Assembly: GCA_003116875.1 (NCBI GenBank)
Contig: BCKT01000004.1
Span: 642,201-706,200 of the forward strand
From: Takashimella koratensis
Taxonomy: Eukaryota; Basidiomycota; Tremellomycetes; Trichosporonales; Tetragoniomycetaceae
Length of the DNA: 64,000 nt
Direction: 5' to 3'
Numbering within the stretch: position 1 is the stretch's first letter; each line of letters starts with the position of its first letter. The notes under the pieces were generated by a model that ran no database searches, was not told the origin of the DNA, and saw only the letters and a list, made by a program, of their open reading frames with translations. Both the position numbers and the translations under genes were made by a program. Positions 10,813 to 22,453 of the stretch are shown here, in pieces.

Positions 10813-12665
10813 TCATGAATAGAGCGCTTGGATCACAGGTAGCACACCCGAGATGGAGAAACTTATCAAGGGAGTGAGCGCATACGATATCAAAATCGTC
10901 TGTGCGACCGCTGTCGTGGTCGACTCGCCAGCATTTGACCTGTTCAAGTGTTAGACGATGGAGCAGGAAATCGGATAACGATACTGACATTTCCACGATC
11001 TGATATTGTCAGTGACTATCTCAGGAATGGGTTGGACTCACCGCTGCCAATGTTAACGCAGGTGGTCCTACGGGAGCGATCGCCATGGTGAAATCCTGTT
11101 GTCGTTAGCTTTCATTAGAAAGTAAAATATACCAAGATTGGGTCTTTCAGGATATGGGCGCCTAGCCACAAGCGGACACCGTAGATGACAGAGGTGGAGA
11201 TGACTGGCATGATCGCGAATCGAAAGACGAAGAGGTAGACAAGCGGAAGGACCGGCGGATGCGCTCCCCTAGATATGTCAACAGACATCCTCAGCGAAGC
11301 TCACTTTTTGGATTTCAGGTGGGCGCCCAGTACAAACATCTGCAGCACTGTGTAAAGATTTCCAAGATTCTCAATGGAATGGGAAAACCTTTGGGAGTCA
11401 GCTATAATGTATACTTTTCCTATTCGCTTACGGGGCGAGCCAGGCGTCCTGTTCGAACAACACTTTGTGGAAGAACGGGACCGCTCCTGAGATGACGGCC
11501 GACAGACCCCCAATCATGGGAGGATTCAGAAATCCATTTAGGAAGTGTTGAACACTCCCCGCGATGCGACGGATTGCCGATGAAGGCTGGGGTGAGGATG
11601 ACAGTAGTGGCATGGCCTCGTTTCCGTGCTCCTCATCGACTGCCGGTGCTTGTGAGCTAGGCTCCGGAAGCTTGTCGTCTCCTGGCGCTGGAGCGTGGGG
11701 GGACTCAGAATGTGACCATGGATGAGGGATGTGAAACGGATGTTCTTTCATCATGGCTGTTACGCATCAGTCAGCTTCCGTAACCATGTAGGAAGACCCT
11801 ACCTGGTCCGAACGAAAAGCTGATCGTTAGCTGAAATGCTGGTTGTAGACTTACCGGGTGAGGTTGCACAGCAAGGCGTTGATGAGGAGGTATACCTTTC
11901 CTCTACTCAATACACTACTGAGGGAGTCTCCTTTCGCAATGAGAGGATCCAGGGTACCTAGATTGCCGAGCGAGGACAGCAGCAAGAGCGGCAACGACGT
12001 AGCCTAGGGGTCAGCTGGGAGGGCAGATTGAGAGTTACGTTGTTGAAAACCATGCAAGGTCTAACATTAGTCAAGAGCAAGTCATTGATGGACTCACATG
12101 ATCCATTGAGGCATCTTCAAGATAGCGACCCCGATGACACCAAACACAAAAGATACCAATTGGAAAAGAAGGGAATACACGATGATAATCCAGTCTGCAT
12201 CTCAGCTCAAAGATTCATTGAAGAACACGTACACTGTGTGATATTCTCCAAGGTCGCTAGGGGGCCGATTTCTGAGAAGAGCAAACACGGTAAAAACAGT
12301 GTGGTGCAGAGCTAAAACGGCGATCTTGAGAACAGGTCTATACACATGTTGCGTACCTTGGACATGTTCTAGAGGAGAGAATTAGTTTCGAGAACACTCG
12401 CTAAGAGTGACCAGACGGGCGTGTCCAGTCTTTATCCTGAATTGTACACCACATGGAGGTATTCTCACTCACATGCTCGCCCTCTTCGCTGACAAGAGAG
12501 TGGCGTCTCGACAGATACCCGTAAAGCAAGATGAGGATAACCGAAATTGATGCCTGCGCCGGCTGTCAGATCTCGCCGATTGAGAGTACGAATGATTGGC
12601 TCTCAGCCACTCACGGCCACGGCTGACCAAGTGGTCTCGAGCATCTCGTGAACAGGCAGCCTCAT
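10813..12665 (-). CDS. Auxin-efflux-carrier (PIN-like) family membrane transporter
   Basis: A multi-pass membrane protein of the Mem_trans/PIN-like family (yeast Ecm3-type), probably in an endomembrane. At least ten exons were traced. The N-terminal bundle has ASISVILILLYGYLSRRHSL, then LFLPCLLFSEIGPLATLENI (the family's F-x-PCLLFSKIG motif), YWIIIVYSLLFQLVSFVFGV, and NNATSLPLLLLSSLGNLG. A charged loop follows (about 11590-11750), then the C-terminal bundle with NPPMIGGLSAVISGAVPFFH, LGAHL, PPVLPLVYLFVFRFAIMPVI, APVGPPALTLAA and a final TILISYALTPLISFS. The exon junction before the last segment (about 10925-10990) is uncertain. Upstream codons to 12720 stay open, so a further 5' exon is possible. 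Substrate is unknown. Confidence 0.8.
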
Positions 12666-12892
12666 GATGATTAGATGTTGGGTGGTAGCTTGGAGGATGG
12701 TGACAATGGACGACCAGATGCTACACAGATCATGACGTTTCAAGCTGGTCTGATCTCTGGTGGTGCATGCACGTGACCCGGTCCCGGTACAAAAATAGAT
12801 TGGTGACTACCTGTTACGCCCATGCAGTGCATGCCTGCTTCCTGCCTGGGACAGATGGCTATTGTCCTTGCCCAAGTACCGATTTGGTCTCG

Positions 12893-14239
12893 CTACAGCC
12901 CAGAATCCTCAATCTTGACATCGGCCTTGACATCAACAGATGGGGCCCTCCTTCTCGCACCCCGCGTACGCTTCATCAGCGGCGATGTCGAGGGGTCGCC
13001 TGGCTCGGATGTCACCTTGCCAGGAACCTTGATCGATTTGGGCGTCGTCGACAGGTCCCTTTCCGACTTGATAGACTTGACAGGCGTGGTTGAGATGTCT
13101 CGTTTTGCGCTTGGCAAGTCCGAGGCGAACATGACAGCCTGGCACCATCCGCCCAAGGGTCCCCATGTGTCGAGAAGGAATTGTTGGACGTCCTCGTACA
13201 CTTGTTTAGACATGGGTTTGTTCCGCAGATTTCGAGGGAATCCGGGATGCCGAGCTGCTATCGCACCGATGTGAGTGTCGATAGGTATAATTGATGCCTA
13301 CTTGTGTCAGTATAGCTGCGTTGCTCGACGGGCTCACCTTGTCCAAACTCATCAGTAAAACACAATCTGCGACTTTGCGACCAACGCCCTTCAGCTCTAG
13401 AAGCTGTTTCCTCGCTTCCTCGATGGCAACACCCCTCAAAACCTCTAGCCCCTTCTCCACATCTCCAATTTGTGAGCCAAACTTGGACTTCAAAGCTTGC
13501 AGCGAGGCCTCCAGATACGCTGCTCGATATCCAAAACCCAGTTCTCTAAGGACGGATTCGCTATCGTCCGGCAATGAATGAGGTGGTGGGAATAGGTGAT
13601 AGACGTTGACTCCCTGGTTCCCATCATCCAGTGACAGGAGAGGAGGCATGAAGTGTTGCGCCAGGCGATGCATGAGTGAAGTTATGCGGGGTATGTGGTT
13701 GTTGGAGGAGGTTATGAAGCTTGATCTCAGCTCGTCGTCATCTGATCTTGGACCTACGCGATCAGGCATTCCCAAGGATCTTGACGTAAAACGCGGACCC
13801 CAATAGGATGTTGAGCCTTGCCGAATAATTTTGGATCGCGAGCACGCCACGCCTCGTACAAGCTCTCTAGGTCAGGATATCGCGTGATTTGAAAGTAATC
13901 CTCAAGCCATTGCCGAGTTGTCCCATTCGCGCGATCGCTTTCGGCATCTTCTGGATTAGGATGAACAGCAGTATAGTAGACACACGTCTCGGTCTGCCGC
14001 AAGCAAACTACACGTGGTGGGTGGTTAATCGCTCGGGAGAACTCTTCGAGAGGAGGTGAAGTGCTAGTGAGGGCGTGTCTGTGCCAAAGGAATGATTGGC
14101 CGACTGGAAGGGTGTTGGCGAGGCTGAGGCCGGAGTGGGGCAACAAGAGGCGCGACCAGCCTTCGGGGAAGGCGGGCCTGTGATGAGATGGTACAGATGC
14201 GATTCGAGAGGCAAGAATGGGTCGAGTGGGGATGGACAT
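12893..14239 (-). CDS. OGG1: 8-oxoguanine DNA glycosylase/AP lyase
   Basis: A base-excision repair enzyme that removes 8-oxoG opposite C. Exons on the minus strand include 14239 to about 13770, then about 13738 to 13337, then about 13291 to the stop at 12893. Seen are the N-terminal SLANTLPVGQSFLWHRH block, DPWECLIA-SSFITSSNNHIPRI, the helix-hairpin-helix LLELKGVGRKVADCVLLMSLDK, which holds the catalytic lysine of the family (second K of this stretch), and the catalytic Asp in PIDTHI, followed by the WCQAVMFASDL helix. A basic tail rich in Lys/Ser beyond the core may be a nuclear signal. An in-frame ATG at 14341 exists, but the sequence after it looks like promoter (AATTAAAGG), so 14239 is chosen. 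Confidence 0.93.
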
Positions 14240-14336
14240 GAGCAGGTTTGCAAGGTGAGGCGTTGTGTGAGGTGTCGGTAGTGTTGGTGACGGTGATGAT
14301 GGTGGTGAACAGAGTATCCAGCCTTTAATTCGTCTC

Positions 14337-14346
14337 GTCACGTGAC
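14337..14346. promoter_or_regulatory. GTCACGTGAC palindrome in the OGG1 promoter
   Basis: A perfect 10-bp palindrome with a CACGTG core lies about 100 bp before the chosen OGG1 start. The same 10-mer occurs at 16349-16358 ahead of the Ca2+/H+ exchanger. bHLH-type binding is inferred. Confidence 0.5.
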
Positions 14347-14611
14347 TCCGTTAAGCCTGGCATTCGGTTGCATGCTGTTCTTTTCTGACTCTTCTCTGAC
14401 TCTTCCAAGGCCATGCATGCACCCTTCACACTTCGGGCCTCTCCTTTCGATCTTTGTAGGCGGCCTTGGACGCATGATCACGCAGCTCAGTGTGATGACT
14501 GCCCATTATGACCATGTGACTATTCAATTGCTTCTTCTCCGACCTTCGATCATGCACCGTCAACTTTTGGTTTCACCACTTTTCGGAGTGTCAATTTTTG
14601 CACCTTCCCCC

Positions 14612-16169
14612 TTACGAGACGATGTAGCTCAGTGCGATGACCAGGTAGAGGGCGATGACTAACGTAAAATGTTAGTGGGCTGTCATCCTATATGACTTAC
14701 GCATGAGTCCTTCCATGTAGTTGGTTCGCCCTGATCCCACCATCAGCATCTTCCCATTTGACTCATTGTCGACGGTGACTCACCATCTTGGAGGAGAAGA
14801 TTAACCAGCATCACGCTAACAAAGAGCACAATCGTCTCAAAGTTGGCCTAGAATGGCTAGTCAACATCAACGTCTGGGCCCAACGCTTACGAAGAACAGG
14901 GTGAGATCTTTGTTGAGCGGCCATGCGATCAAAACCAAAAGAGGAATCATCCCGGCCGCAATCTGGATGGAGGACCCAACAGCGACACCAATTGTGAGCT
15001 CCATTTTGCCCTTGCAGGCCATCCAGACAGAGGTCACATGCTCCTGAGAATCGTCAATAAACGTTACTGTGCGCTGGTCATACCGCAGCATTTCCAACGA
15101 GCGGCAAGAGGATCAATCCGATAAATCTAATAACGGGGTCAGCGATATATTTTGTCTTGCTGCTCACTTCTTGGGAATATGGAACTCCTGTGCTGTCTCA
15201 TCAATGCTTCCCACGAGCACGTCGGCGCAAAAGGCGGTGATGACGGTGATTATGGCGAGCCACATGCCGGCACTGTACTCGTCCATGTCTGCAGTTTCCT
15301 CTTCTTCCGCCTGCTCCGCTTCGAAGAGAGTGGAGTGGGTGCGAAGTTGAAACAGCAGATAACCAAAGTAGGTCAAGAGCAAGATGATCGAGGTACCCCT
15401 TGACAATACGAGCAAGCCTTGCAATGATCCGTCGGACGGGTTGGGCGCTGATTCGTCAAGGAACAGGTTCAAAGCGTCGGCATCAACTTCGAGGGCATGG
15501 TATGCGGCAGGGATGATGAGAGTGATGCACGCAAGAGTCAACAAGGACGAGCTCGCTTGGGCCGCTGTGACTTGGAAGGTTGATTCCTGGAAGAAGAATC
15601 CAGATGCGAAGAAGCTCATGCCCAGCACCAAGAGAAGGTTGGACAGGACGCTTCCCAAGAGAGATGTCTGAACGAGACGCAACTCATCTAATGTCAGCCA
15701 ATCAGCCGATTATCATTAGATTTACTTCTCGACAAGGCGGCAATAGCGACGATGAGTTCCACTGCGTTGCCAAAGCTGTTTGAGTCAGTCTTTACCAAGA
15801 CAAGTATAAACATACGTCGCGTTCAAAAGACCGCCAAGAGTCTGACCCAACTTCATAGAGAGCTGCTCCGTACTGTCTCCCAGGAGCTAGAACGAGTTGT
15901 AAGCAACATTCAATCAGACCAAGAATGACTGATCTATCTCTACCTACTTTGGCGAGCGGGACAATAGCCAAGAAAGAGGTAGCAAAACGAGCGGCCGGTG
16001 CCCAGTGGAGATGCTCGGCAATCAAGGAGAGAGGGACGGCGATCAGGAGGACGTTGATCCATGAACCGAGCAAAAGGTGCTTGGAGGAGGCGAAGGGGCT
16101 GAAGGGGAGACGGGCGGCGGCGGGGCCCGCGCCCGTCTGGGGGAGAAGGGGAGATGACTCTGAGGGCAT
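14612..16169 (-). CDS. VCX1: Vacuolar-type Ca2+/H+ exchanger (CAX/Vcx1 family)
   Basis: A proton-driven Ca2+ antiporter, expected in the vacuolar membrane, with about 11 membrane segments in two homologous halves. The two ion-binding alpha-repeat signatures are intact: GNAVELIVAIAAL in the first half and GNAAEHVTSV in the second. An acidic loop (EAEQAEEEETADMDE) separates the halves. The frame runs from MPSESSPLLPQTG at 16169, through introns near 15896-15950, 15792-15830 and 15680-15725, to the tail GLMLIALYLVIALSYIVS ending at 14612. The last introns, near 14675 and 14731-14784, were placed by phase. Length is about 430 residues, normal for fungal Vcx1. The short N-terminus suggests little autoinhibition, which is an inference. 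Confidence 0.92.
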
Positions 16170-16348
16170 TGGATGGCGGATGTGGATAGCGGTGAGGTGA
16201 AGACGGTATCGAGAGAGCTTGTGAATGACTGTGAGGGTGGACGGGGTCAGTCTCGGTTCCGTTGGGTGGTTGGCAGGGAAGGGGTCCTTTGGCCTTTGGT
16301 CCTTTGGCCGCGGCCCTTAATGCAGTGTTGCCTCTAGCTTGGCGGGGG

Positions 16349-16358
16349 GTCACGTGAC
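16349..16358. promoter_or_regulatory. GTCACGTGAC palindrome upstream of VCX1
   Basis: This is the same 10-bp palindrome as in the OGG1 promoter, 180 bp before the VCX1-like start on the minus strand. It could serve either divergent gene. Confidence 0.5.
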
Positions 16359-16589
16359 TGCGCCCCTTGCTTCCGGTGACCGGGGACATTGCATGACGTA
16401 ATGACGCCATGTTGCGATGGCCAGGGCCAGGGGCGGGCGGGGGCGCAAAGGCAAGAGTGGCCATTAGGGCAGGGACTAATGGGGCTAATGGGGCTAATAT
16501 ATATAAGAATAGCGACTAATAGCAAGCGCACAGGTAATAAACGACCCCTCACATTTCAGTCAAACTCTTGATCAGCACCACAACAACAA

Positions 16590-16594
16590 CACAC

Positions 16595-16659
<65 letters not shown>

Positions 16660-16672
16660 TATACACACACCC
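16590..16672 (+). repeat. (CA)n/(CATA)n microsatellite
   Basis: A run of CA dinucleotides is interrupted by CATA and ATATAC steps, in the leader or promoter of the Ser-rich gene. It is a likely length-variable locus. Confidence 0.95.
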
Positions 16673-17108
16673 ACGTTCTTCTCTCCATCATCCACATCAT
16701 CCTCAGCATCCAAACTCCGCCCACTCCCCTCCCCTCGCCACCCATCCACTTCAGACCGTCACCGTCACCAACCCCAACATCCCCACCTCGGAGCATCCGA
16801 ACGCCGACTGGTGACGCGGCCATTGAGATCGGGCTACTGGTGACGTCGGTCCACCAGACATTCGTTACCCTTGGTGATCCACAGACACCGTTCTTACCGT
16901 TCCCATCAGGATCGCCGCTTAATCGTTTTCAACACAACATGTCTCGTGTATAAAACAATCTCATCTCATTCCAGCAACTAATTCTTTGGCAATTTGTAAC
17001 ATCCACTCCATCCCCGTCCCATCCTTGTCCACCTGTCGTCCCTCGCCTCGACCCTCCATTTCATTATCTCTTCCGTCTCAACCCCTTTCCCGGCGGTCGC
17101 AAACAATA

Positions 17109-18553
17109 ATGTCAAGCGCAGTCTCTCACCCTACTCGGCACAGCATGGACGCCGCCGACGACCTCGCATCGCCAATCATGTTCCACAAACAGGCGATCAC
17201 AATGAACCGTTCAGCAGCTCCCTCAACCGTTGGCTCCGATACCGATTTCGAGCTTGTTTCACCAAAGTTTGAACCGACCAAATCTGACCAGCCCATGTCA
17301 CTCCTCACGGCCCTGCTAACGTCGCCGACGAAGAAGCCATCACATCCGTCACCTGAACCAATATCGGCCAAATCCTCTACTCCCTCCACCGCATTGTCAA
17401 GCCCTCAGGCTTCAGCGACAAATCACGGTGCTGTCTCGGCGAAACCCGATCAACCACCTTCGATCTTGCGCAGGGGGAGCGTGAGCTCTGACGGAAACGA
17501 GCACGCGCTCAAACTCGAGACCGTCAAGGAAGGCTTAGAGCAAGGCCCTGCTCAATCAGAGGATGTCGAGGTAGGTCAAGATTCATGACGAGTTCAACAG
17601 CTGATTCGGTTCAGGAAAGATCTACCTCTCTGTCCCGAGCGCCTTCCAAGGGGCCAGTTCGCTCCGGTGCCCTCAAATTCGCTGTGGCCCCTGGATCTGC
17701 TCAACCAGTCAAGCCTCACGTTATGGATCTCGAATCAGAGCTTCTTACTGGCGGCGGAGAGGACGAAGACGACGGGTCCGATCTTGGGTATCAAGAGGAC
17801 TCTGAGGACGGGTTTTCGGATGACGAGGGCATGATGTGGGGCCCTAGACACTTTGACAGAAATCGACGTTTCTCGCGATCATTGCCTCGCGCTCGATCCT
17901 CGTCGCCGCCCACCTCTCCACCCCCAGCTTTCCCCCCTCCGCCGCGTCGCGGTCGAGGACACGTCAAAGTGGACCCAGCATTTTCCGACCACCAAGGATG
18001 CTCTCGTCATTGCAGCCCTCCTCCCGATCACGATCGCGAAAGCAGCCCCCGTTCTGGCCGTCTCTCGGAAGCTGGCCCACGCGCAGGTCGAGCTGGCAGT
18101 CCAATGCCAAGTAAAATATCCATCTCCGACGAAGATGATGTTGAGGAGGAAGAAGTTGTTGAACAATTTCGGTCTTCTTACCAACCTGTCCATGGATGGC
18201 GAAGCGACGACGCAGCGATTTATGGCTCCAAAACGCGCCGCCGACCTGTTAATTCTGTGTTCGTCGACTCGGACGATGAAGATAACGAATCCTCCCGAGG
18301 CGTTCGAGGGTTCTTACGACGTGCCTCCGAGCATCTCACCGGACTACGTCGGCCGTCGATTACTGTGGCAGCACCGCGACCAGACGAACGAGGTATTGGC
18401 CGTGCCATCACTCCTGTGGGGGCTGCGTGTCCGCCGGCTTTCGACGATACTCCGGCCATGGCGAGATCAGTTTCACCTGCCAACCCGCTGGAGCGCACTG
18501 CAGATGGTATTGCGCAACGACTTGAGAAGAGCTTGACTGGTCCATCGCGATAG
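17109..18553 (+). CDS. Ser/Pro-rich acidic protein of unknown function
   Basis: I do not recognise this 467-residue protein. Two exons, 17109-17570 and 17615-18553, join in phase 0. It is dominated by Ser, Pro, Asp and Glu and is probably disordered. It contains many SP/TP dipeptides (SPKF, TSPTKK, STPSTALSSPQ), an RRGSVSSD stretch that looks like a basophilic kinase site, acidic patches (GGGEDEDDGSD, DEDDVEEEEVVEQF, VFVDSDDEDNESS), and a proline run SPPPAFPPPPRRGRG. A conserved-looking short helix, RGFLRRASEHLTGLRR, precedes the tail. No membrane segment or signal peptide was seen. It may be a phosphoregulated scaffold or nuclear protein, which is a guess. The two long overlapping frames in this stretch are shadows. 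Confidence 0.75.
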
Positions 18554-18694
18554 GCGATGGTATGTGACGGGGGTGATGTGTGTCGCGGTGGGGTGACAGA
18601 GGCGGTGGCGGTGATGGAGGCTAGTGCAGCGAAGAGTATATCGAGTTTCGAACCTGTAGTGGAATACATAGAGGGAGAGGGAGGTAGAGTAGGA

Positions 18695-18727
18695 CACGAC
18701 CACGACACGATACGACACGACACGACC
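18695..18727 (+). repeat. ACGACACGAY-type short tandem repeat
   Basis: Four to five imperfect units of GACACGAC/GATACGAC occur in tandem downstream of the Ser-rich gene stop codon, probably in its 3' UTR. Confidence 0.7.
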
Positions 18728-18909
18728 ATGATGAGATAGTTGTTATGTATGCGATGATTATGACTGCGACGTTGACAGGGAGGATCTGTGCACGTGAGTG
18801 GAGTCGGAGTGCAGTGAGGCTGCGCGGATAAGAGGCCCCGGGGCAATAAGCGGCGGGGGGGAGGGGTGGGCCTGGGCATGCGCTAGGAGATCTGGTACAG
18901 TATGTTATG

Positions 18910-18917
18910 TATATAAA
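18910..18917 (+). promoter_or_regulatory. TATATAAA box upstream of the SDS23-like gene
   Basis: A clean TATATAAA lies about 340 bp before the ATG at 19259, followed by a C/T-rich stretch typical of transcription-start leaders in this window. Confidence 0.5.
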
Positions 18918-19258
18918 CCACCCACCCATTCAGTCTCACTCGTGGCCCTGCTCCCCCTGCCCTCGTCGCCCTTCCCCGTTCAACCCCCTCCCCTCCCCTC
19001 TCCTTCCCTCGCCTTTGCCTTTGCCTGTCCCTTGTCCTGCTCTTTCCTTTTCTTCGCCATCAACGGAGCGACAGCATCGTCTCCGCCTCGACGCGACCTC
19101 AAAGGAGGGCATTCATCACCCCAACAACCAACCACCAACCACACGCAAAACTTGCTCTCGTTCTCAACTCCCTCTCTCTGATACCTGTTCTTCCTTCCAC
19201 TTTCTACCCTCCCTCTCGCTCTCAAATCCAAGACCATTCATTTCCTACGCTTCACAGC

Positions 19259-21071
19259 ATGGACTCCAGATCCAGCGTCCCATCACCTCGTCAAGCGGCC
19301 GAAGGCTCCAGTTCTTCGTTTTCCTCTCATTCCAGTCCATCAACTCTTTTCGCTTCTCACGGTCGTCGACCCTCCCTCACCCTCCCACCCTCGATTTCCC
19401 CCAAGCTGTCTCTCCCACCTCCTGTTCCTCTTCGCCATGGAAGCTTCCACGGCTCGCCAGCTGGAGAAGGGCGATTGAGAAACAACCACGCGCGAGCTTC
19501 GACTGAAACGACACCCGCCTCTCGACCAGTCTCGTCAGTGACTGATGATCTTGAGGACGACACTTGGCTGGACACGCCGCTTCAAGAAATTTTGGCACAG
19601 CAAGGCGAAGCATGCAATGCTCCTATTGTGAAGGGCGACGTGGGAATGGAGGAAGCCGCAGATGTGAGTACCAACTCGGTCCATGGCTAACCACTCAGGT
19701 CCTTCTCAAGAACAACCTAGACTGTTTGCTGGTCCAGGGAGACCAAAAGATGGCTTTCTTTGACGTAAGTGGTGGGCTACAGTCCAGCTGATGATCCACC
19801 AGGCTTCGGACCTGAACACGTTTCTGCTATTGGTGCTATGTGCTTCTGGGGCTCCCTCAAAGGAAATGGATGGTATGGATGGGCAGTCTCGCGAACTTGT
19901 GTTTCGCTTGAAAAGGGGCATCCGTTTTGGTGTCCTGGACGTTTGCGGTACGTGTTTGGACTCTGACTCGAGCTGATTAACAGACGTGTCCCAGAAAAAT
20001 CCTTACCACGAGCTCAAATCTGACACCCCACTACGTCAGGTCCTTCCTCTCTTCTCGTCGGGGATCCATCGCGTTGCCGTTCAAACTTCCCCCATCAAAA
20101 TCCTCACCTCCTCGGTTTTGCTTGAATACTTGATTTCGCTCCCAGCAAACCGTGCTCCATCGTTACTCAGTCTGCCGATCATGAGTATCAGCCTGCCGTT
20201 GCACCCATTGGTCTCTCTTCCAGGCGTTGCCTCGGTCCTCGACGCAATGCAGGTGTTAGACATGAACGGTCTCAGCGCCATCGGCGTTCTATCTGGATCT
20301 GGAGGTTCTAAACGAGAGCCTCGAGCAAGGTCGTCCTCCAAAACACTTTCCGCATCCCCAAGAACCTTCCCTAGGACGTCTTCTTCTGGTGATCTCGACT
20401 GGATGGGTGCAGAATTGATTGGTGTAGTCTCTGTTCGAGATTGTGCAAGTCTTGTGGTTCCAAGTGAAGGCAAACAAGTTCTTGGTTTGGGGCTTGATCA
20501 AGCGTGTCGTCAAGTGCAAGTTGTGGAAGGTGCCGGACAGGAAAGAGGAGAAGAGAGAGTACCAGGTAAGTTTCACCCAGGGGACAACAAGCTGACGTCA
20601 GTACATACCGTAACCCATCAAACAACGTTGCTCCGCGCCGCCCATCTCTTGTTTGCCACTGCCTCGTCTCGCGTCTTCCTTCGCATCGATTCGTCCACAT
20701 CACCACCATTATCACCAGCGCCATCTTTGGCCACGACGCTGTCGTCGCCACCATCATCGCCCTCCATATCGTCATTGTCTCTCTCGGACAGCCAAGGTAT
20801 CAAGGGGTTGCCTGCTCCTCCTGCGACGCAACTCTCACCGCACTTGGTCATCTCCATCGTAGACATTCTCGCTTGTCTTGGAAGATCATATCTCAGTAAA
20901 CTTCATGTCGACAACGTACAAAACATCACGCCTCAGTCAGAAGATCAAACAAACTTCGAATTCGATCCAGAGTCGATCCGCAGGCGTCGCAGGGCGAGCA
21001 GTTCGAGTAGCTTCAATGTTGTAACCAAAGGCTTTGAGTCGTGGCGCTGGGCCGGCGCACGTTATGAGTGA
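19259..21071 (+). CDS. SDS23: CBS-domain protein of the Sds23/Moc1 type
   Basis: Members of this family (S. pombe Sds23, budding yeast Sds23/24) bind nucleotides through CBS pairs, restrain PP2A-type phosphatases and affect cell separation and nutrient response. Five exons were resolved: 19259-19663, 19699-19764, 19803-19947, 19984-20565 and 20602-21071, all in phase (about 555 residues). The Ser/Pro-rich N-terminus is followed by W-x-x-TPLQEIL and a first CBS strand set (LLKNNLDCLLVQG), DLNTFLLLVL, KSDTPLRQVLPLFSSGIHRVAV, the VASVLDAMQVLDMNGLSAIGV repeat, and a last unit LRAAHLLFATASSRVFLR...ISIVDILACLGRSY. Two long Ser-rich inserts lie inside the CBS region. The stop codon lies inside the coding end of the convergent acyltransferase gene. 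Confidence 0.78.
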
Positions 21072-22453
21072 TTGTATGTACGAATGACCGCAGCAGATAT
21101 GCAAGCGACTACACCCATGAGTCCCCCTCCGAACGCCGACCACCAGTGATACCATTTGCTATGGCTTCAGCTTGGTACGAGGACTGATGACTTACACTTG
21201 CCGTATAGGAATGACTTCTCGAGCATTGTCGTCGTTTGAATGGAACTGCTGCTCAGTGGCGAACCGGGTCATGCGAGCATCTTTCTCCGTCCAGACCTTT
21301 CGTAGCCACTGCTCGAACCGCTTGCTTTCGTCGGTAGTCGGCATGCCACCTGTGGTAGACTGGAGTGAAGGTATCTTGCAGTCCGGGGAGGTGAGGTCTC
21401 TATACAGATGCAAATGAAGGTGAACTAAGGGCGGCGGCACAGAATGGTAAAAGACCGAGAACAGTCCATACCAGTCCTGAGGGTAAGCGCCCAAGGGCAC
21501 ACCAGGATAGCCAATGGTCACGTCCAACAGCTGCAAGTCGTCGACCTCTTTGATAAGCGTCTGCAAGCTGAACAGGAGCCCTGTCGTCCTAGGATGTAGC
21601 ATCGTGACAAAATCGTCCTACGGTCAGCGTGCACATCTGTAATGACTTACCACTCCTTGGGCGGCCGCGTATTTGACGCTCTTTGGGCGCTCATCATCAC
21701 TGGGAAGTGTACCCTCCGGGAACAGCAGTAACCACAATGGTGAACGAGCCTTTGAGAGCAACGCCGCCGACTCTTGCTTGCCCTTCTCGTCGTCCGACTT
21801 GGCGTCCTTCCCGAGGTCATTGAGGGCTTTGGTAAGGTTGTCCTTGTCCGCTGCCCAAGAACGTCTCAGGAAGATGAATTTGAAAAAACGCATTCCCCAT
21901 CCCACGATCGGTACCTTCTTCAGACTCTCCTTCAGAAGGATAATCAAACCTTCGGCGTGACCGCTGTATGCCGCCAAGATCCAGATCCACATCCAATCGG
22001 TGTACGCTTGGTGATTGGACATGATGACAAGCCGCTCGGGGAGGTTGACTTTGACGACATTGCCCTCACTGTCGCGCTCGACGAGGTTGACGATCGACGG
22101 CGGCGCGTCCGTGGTGATGACGAGCGATGTCGGCGCGTATAGAACGGTAATGGCGATCACTGCGGGAGGTGTCAGCAAGAGGCTGGGGGTGGAGCGGTCA
22201 AGATGAACCTACGAAGCCTCGCAAAGCCATCCTTGGTCCAATCGATTGCTTTTTTGAATAGTTTCCTTCCAATGCCAAAGGGGATGAGACGCAGGGGAAG
22301 CAAGAGGAACTGGGTCGAGTTGATGCCGATGAGGCCGAGATTGAAGACAAGTGGGAAGAAGATTTTGCTGAAAAGGGGACCGTGACCTGGAGGCCTGTCC
22401 TTGATCGGGATCTGATAGAGGGGGCGCTTGTCGTCAACTGCAGCGCTTGGCAT
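21062..22453 (-). CDS. Lysophospholipid acyltransferase (PlsC family, LCLAT1/Cst26-like)
   Basis: A membrane acyltransferase that transfers acyl groups from acyl-CoA to lysophospholipids, probably at the ER. Four exons were resolved in phase: 22213-22453, 21651-22159, 21196-21617 and 21062-21158. The N-terminal hydrophobic segment is IFFPLVFNLGLIGINSTQFLLLPL. The catalytic motif is NHQAYTDW (NHx4D), followed by a GWGMRFFKFIFLRR block and the FPEGTLPSDDERPKS motif, as in the LCLAT1/AGPAT5 and Cst26 branch. A C-terminal segment, WWSAFGGGLMGVVACISAAVI, is likely a membrane anchor, encoded by a last exon easily missed. The intron at 21618-21650 is only 33 nt. The last 10 bp overlap the SDS23-like coding end on the other strand. 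The acyl acceptor is unknown. Confidence 0.9.

Larger units (their letters stand above)
16170..17108. other. Divergent intergenic region with microsatellite and TATA-like element
   Basis: This 0.94-kb stretch lies between the exchanger and the Ser-rich gene. It holds a GTCACGTGAC palindrome (16349-16358), three tandem GGGGCTAAT-type units ending in an ATATATATAAG element (about 16475-16507), a CA microsatellite and a C/T-rich leader with a TATAAAA at about 16950. No gene was seen. Confidence 0.7.
18554..19258. other. Intergenic region with short repeats and TATA element
   Basis: The 3' part of the Ser-rich gene and the promoter of the CBS gene lie here. It holds a small ACGACACG-type repeat at about 18695-18727, a TATATAAA box at 18910-18917 and a long C/T-rich leader. 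No coding frame with support was seen. Confidence 0.65.

Noticed and set aside
17853..18536. 227-codon alternative frame within the Ser-rich gene
   Set aside because: A shadow frame inside a C/G-biased exon. The frame with acidic/Ser bias splices cleanly with the upstream exon.
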